Source: Hydractinia symbiolongicarpus
Lineage: Eukaryota; Cnidaria; Hydrozoa; Anthoathecata; Hydractiniidae
Length of the DNA stretch: 60,000 nucleotides
Reading direction: 5' to 3'
NCBI RefSeq assembly: GCF_029227915.1
Contig: NC_079886.1
Coordinates: forward strand, 11,183,501-11,243,500
The notes under the pieces are model-generated. The model worked only from the letters and a program-made list of their open reading frames with translations, ran no database searches and had not been told where the DNA came from. Positions within the stretch are counted from its first letter, which is position 1, and each line of letters begins with the position of its first letter. A program made the translations under genes and the position numbers. Positions 57,610-60,000 of this stretch are shown one piece after another.

Positions 57610-60000
57610 CTTCGTGTGGCCAGAACATTTTGTGTATGGCCATGACTAAAAGTGCTTACATTTTGTTGGTCGCCCCCTTGCCACTTGCTGGTCTCTGATG
57701 GTTTGGTCGTAGTTGGTCGTAGTAGTTTTATTGATGTAGCTGGGGAGCTAAGCACATTTTTTAAAATCGTGTATTTTATCAGGTAAGAATTATTTTTTAT
57801 TAAGTGAGAAAGGTGTGCTGAAATCTAAGATTTCTTAGAAAAGACTTCATTTTTAAAAATCTCACGAAAAGGACCATCGATTTATCAAATCCGCAAGTTT
57901 ATTTTGTGTTTACCTTTTTTGTTACACATTATTGAATTCAATTCGTCAATTTAAAAGTAGAAGTATTTTCAGAAAAATGCAACTAATCAGACTCTCCGAA
58001 AAGAAATTCAAATTTTCATATCAAAAAAGGATAACAAACAATTAAATTTTTTGAATTCAATAAATCGATTTCGACAAAATAAATCCTGTATTGTCCACAG
58101 GTGTCAAAATCATGGATCTCCTGCTTAATATGTTACTTGTTTAACAATAATATTTATATATATTTATATATATAATATGCCTCGTGCATCACATGGCATC
58201 GATTTGTATCTTTTTAATAAATTCCCTTTTCAAATCAAAGAGGCAAAGAGAGGTTAAAGATGCAATAATTAAACAACCTAATGAAATTTCAGTTCATGGC
58301 AAAATTGTTTTCTTGTTTCTCATTTTTAAAACGTACTTTCTTTTTCAGATCAGCTGTTATCAAACCATGCACCATCAAAATTTAAATAAATCTTCAACAG
58401 GAGAGTAAATTCTGAAGGCCTAAATACTGAAATATTTAAACGCTAATATGTATTATTGCTGAATTAATTAACAATGAACTACTTCCTTCATTTAAATGGA
58501 GCTCGTTCAAAAGTTATTATATTCGAATTGTCAAGTTTATACATAACAAGATTTGTATTCTAAAATTTTCAGAATTTCCTGATCAGTTTTAAAAATATCC
58601 AGTTAAAGTTTTAACTGTTATTATAGAATACTTTATATAGCTATGTAAAAATTTTATTTTATTTTTTATTAATTAGATTGTATTTTAACATTGCAGGTTA
58701 GTTACAATAATTATTGAGAATTGGGATACTCGGTGATTTGTTTACCCCATAATTCTCTGTTATCAAGGTCCGCTTCAAATTTCAATATCTTTCAGGCTAT
58801 TGACGGAAATCTTGTTTTACCTTTTACCACGCCGACAGAACTTCGGGGCAACGAATGAATTATTACTCAACTTTATAGCGCGTTATAACTAATCGCTCTG
58901 ATTACCGCAAAATTAAAGAATTGCTGCTTCTTATAGCAAATGTCTTCAGAGGTCATTGGACTGAAGCAGTGAATTGCAAAACAGGCCTAGCAAAGAAATT
59001 TTGAAAGTTGAGACGCTAATTTATTCATTATTATGCTTGGGGCCGACAGGCTAAGAAAATATTTTAGCTTTTGGCCCCCTAAGATTGGCTAAAACGTAAT
59101 TCAAATTTCACGAAATGCAGGAAATTATACATAAGAATATAGAAACATATTTTCAAAATAAGCAATAGTAACATCGAAGCAAAATAAAGATAATGCAGAG
59201 AAAGGCTATAGCATATGACAACCACAAGTCCTCCTTTGTAAATTTTCCGAACAAATGCGTTGGCAATTTTGATCAGGTCTAGTTTGTCAGTCCTATCTTT
59301 GTGGAAATTAAGAATCGAGATGGAGTTGAAACGAGCTGGAAGCATTGTATATATTAATCAATCAATAATAATCAATTAACAAATTTAGAGCCATTTAAGG
59401 CATTTAGAGGGCTCTTAAAGCAGCATTGGCTTCCAGGGTTTCCGCCCTGGCAACGTTGGGAGGCTCACAACTTCCTCCAAACTTAAATTTCTCTGACTTG
59501 AGCTCTAACAGGCGCAATACAACGCCCTGCTGGGGCGTTGAAAGCTCAATTATTAAGAACTTTTTTACTTAAGCCTACTTGTAAAAAATCTATGGATCCG
59601 ACCGTGTAACTTAGAGAGCCAAATATATTTTTCGAGAAATCACGATGTTTCTTAGTCTATTCTTCCTCTGTCTGCTTATTTTTATTATTTTTTCGTTTTG
59701 CCTGATTTACCTGATAAATAAAAGAACCAGTATCAAGCCTCACATTTTTGCAGACCGCAAAAAGAGGAAGTCCTATTATGTCGTTTCGCAGTGTTAGTCT
59801 TTCCGCCAAGGTTAGTAGAAGCGTGACAAATATACCCTTCTTTCAAAGCAGCGAGTGCTCGAATTAAAAGATCTTCCACAAATATAGATCTCGGTTGACA
59901 GGATTGATGAGTATATTGAATTTTGAGATTACTTATTAATTATTAATACAAACTTTTGCATCCTAATTTTTGCGCCTTTGCTCAGAAAAGTTTGTTAGTT
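57610..60000. other. Right flank, no recognised host gene
   Basis: AT-rich. A 74-codon plus frame at 58184-58408 is unassigned. The hAT remnant and the GC-rich hairpins near 59.43 and 59.52 kb are noted separately. Confidence 0.4.
59237..59345 (-). pseudogene. hAT transposase C-terminal (hATC) remnant
   Basis: The minus strand reads SILNFHKDRTDKLDLIKIAN followed by AFV, matching the very end of the hAT dimerisation domain (LHVHKDRTDxLDLxxVANDFV in related copies, from memory). Upstream sequence is lost, so only this tail survives. Confidence 0.6.

Overview
This is AT-rich eukaryotic DNA (roughly two thirds A+T) from an animal, most likely a cnidarian. I infer this from two intron-rich metazoan housekeeping genes, short GT-AG introns with simple TTTTAG acceptors, and a transposon load (Polinton-like, pogo/Tigger-like, IS3EU-like, BEL/Pao and several LINE families) of a kind common in cnidarian genomes. 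Species was not determined.

Two complete protein-coding genes dominate, both on the minus strand. TBC1D5 (Rab GTPase-activating protein, retromer and autophagy) can be assembled from 22 coding exons between 25100 and 4453, giving about 794 residues. SF3A1 (U2 snRNP SF3a subunit) can be assembled from 17 coding exons between 45730 and 32811, giving about 821 residues, with a probable 5' untranslated exon near 48.4-48.5 kb. Between them a small plus-strand gene (32043-32366) encodes a 107-residue protein with a C-terminal membrane anchor; it has a TATA box, a CRE-like site and a poly(A) signal, and is convergent with SF3A1.

Layout: 1-4452 has no recognised gene; 4453-25100 is TBC1D5, whose introns carry a (CAA)n microsatellite, a 46-copy 25-bp minisatellite and, in the 7.9-kb first intron, fragments of LINE and BEL/Pao retroelements; 25.1-31.7 kb is intergenic, with MITEs, a partial IS3EU-like element (copy 1) and a hAT-like end; 31.7-32.5 kb is the small gene; 32.8-48.5 kb is SF3A1, whose introns hold two terminal-inverted-repeat transposons and minisatellites; 49048-55439 is a nested transposon stack; 55598-57609 is a second IS3EU-like element; 57.6-60 kb is mostly unassigned, with a hAT C-terminal remnant.

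The most unusual structure is the stack at 49-55 kb. A pogo/Tigger-like element (TA target duplication) is split inside its transposase gene by a 4.1-kb element with about 105-bp terminal inverted repeats. That inner element carries compact, mostly decayed genes of Polinton/adintovirus type: SAP-like modules, an N-terminal fragment of family B DNA polymerase, a hydrophobic-segment protein, a DUF4116-like protein and a 52-residue Cys-rich protein. I see no capsid, protease, ATPase or integrase gene in it. All exon models rest on splice-site reading, phase continuity and remembered family similarity; no search was run.
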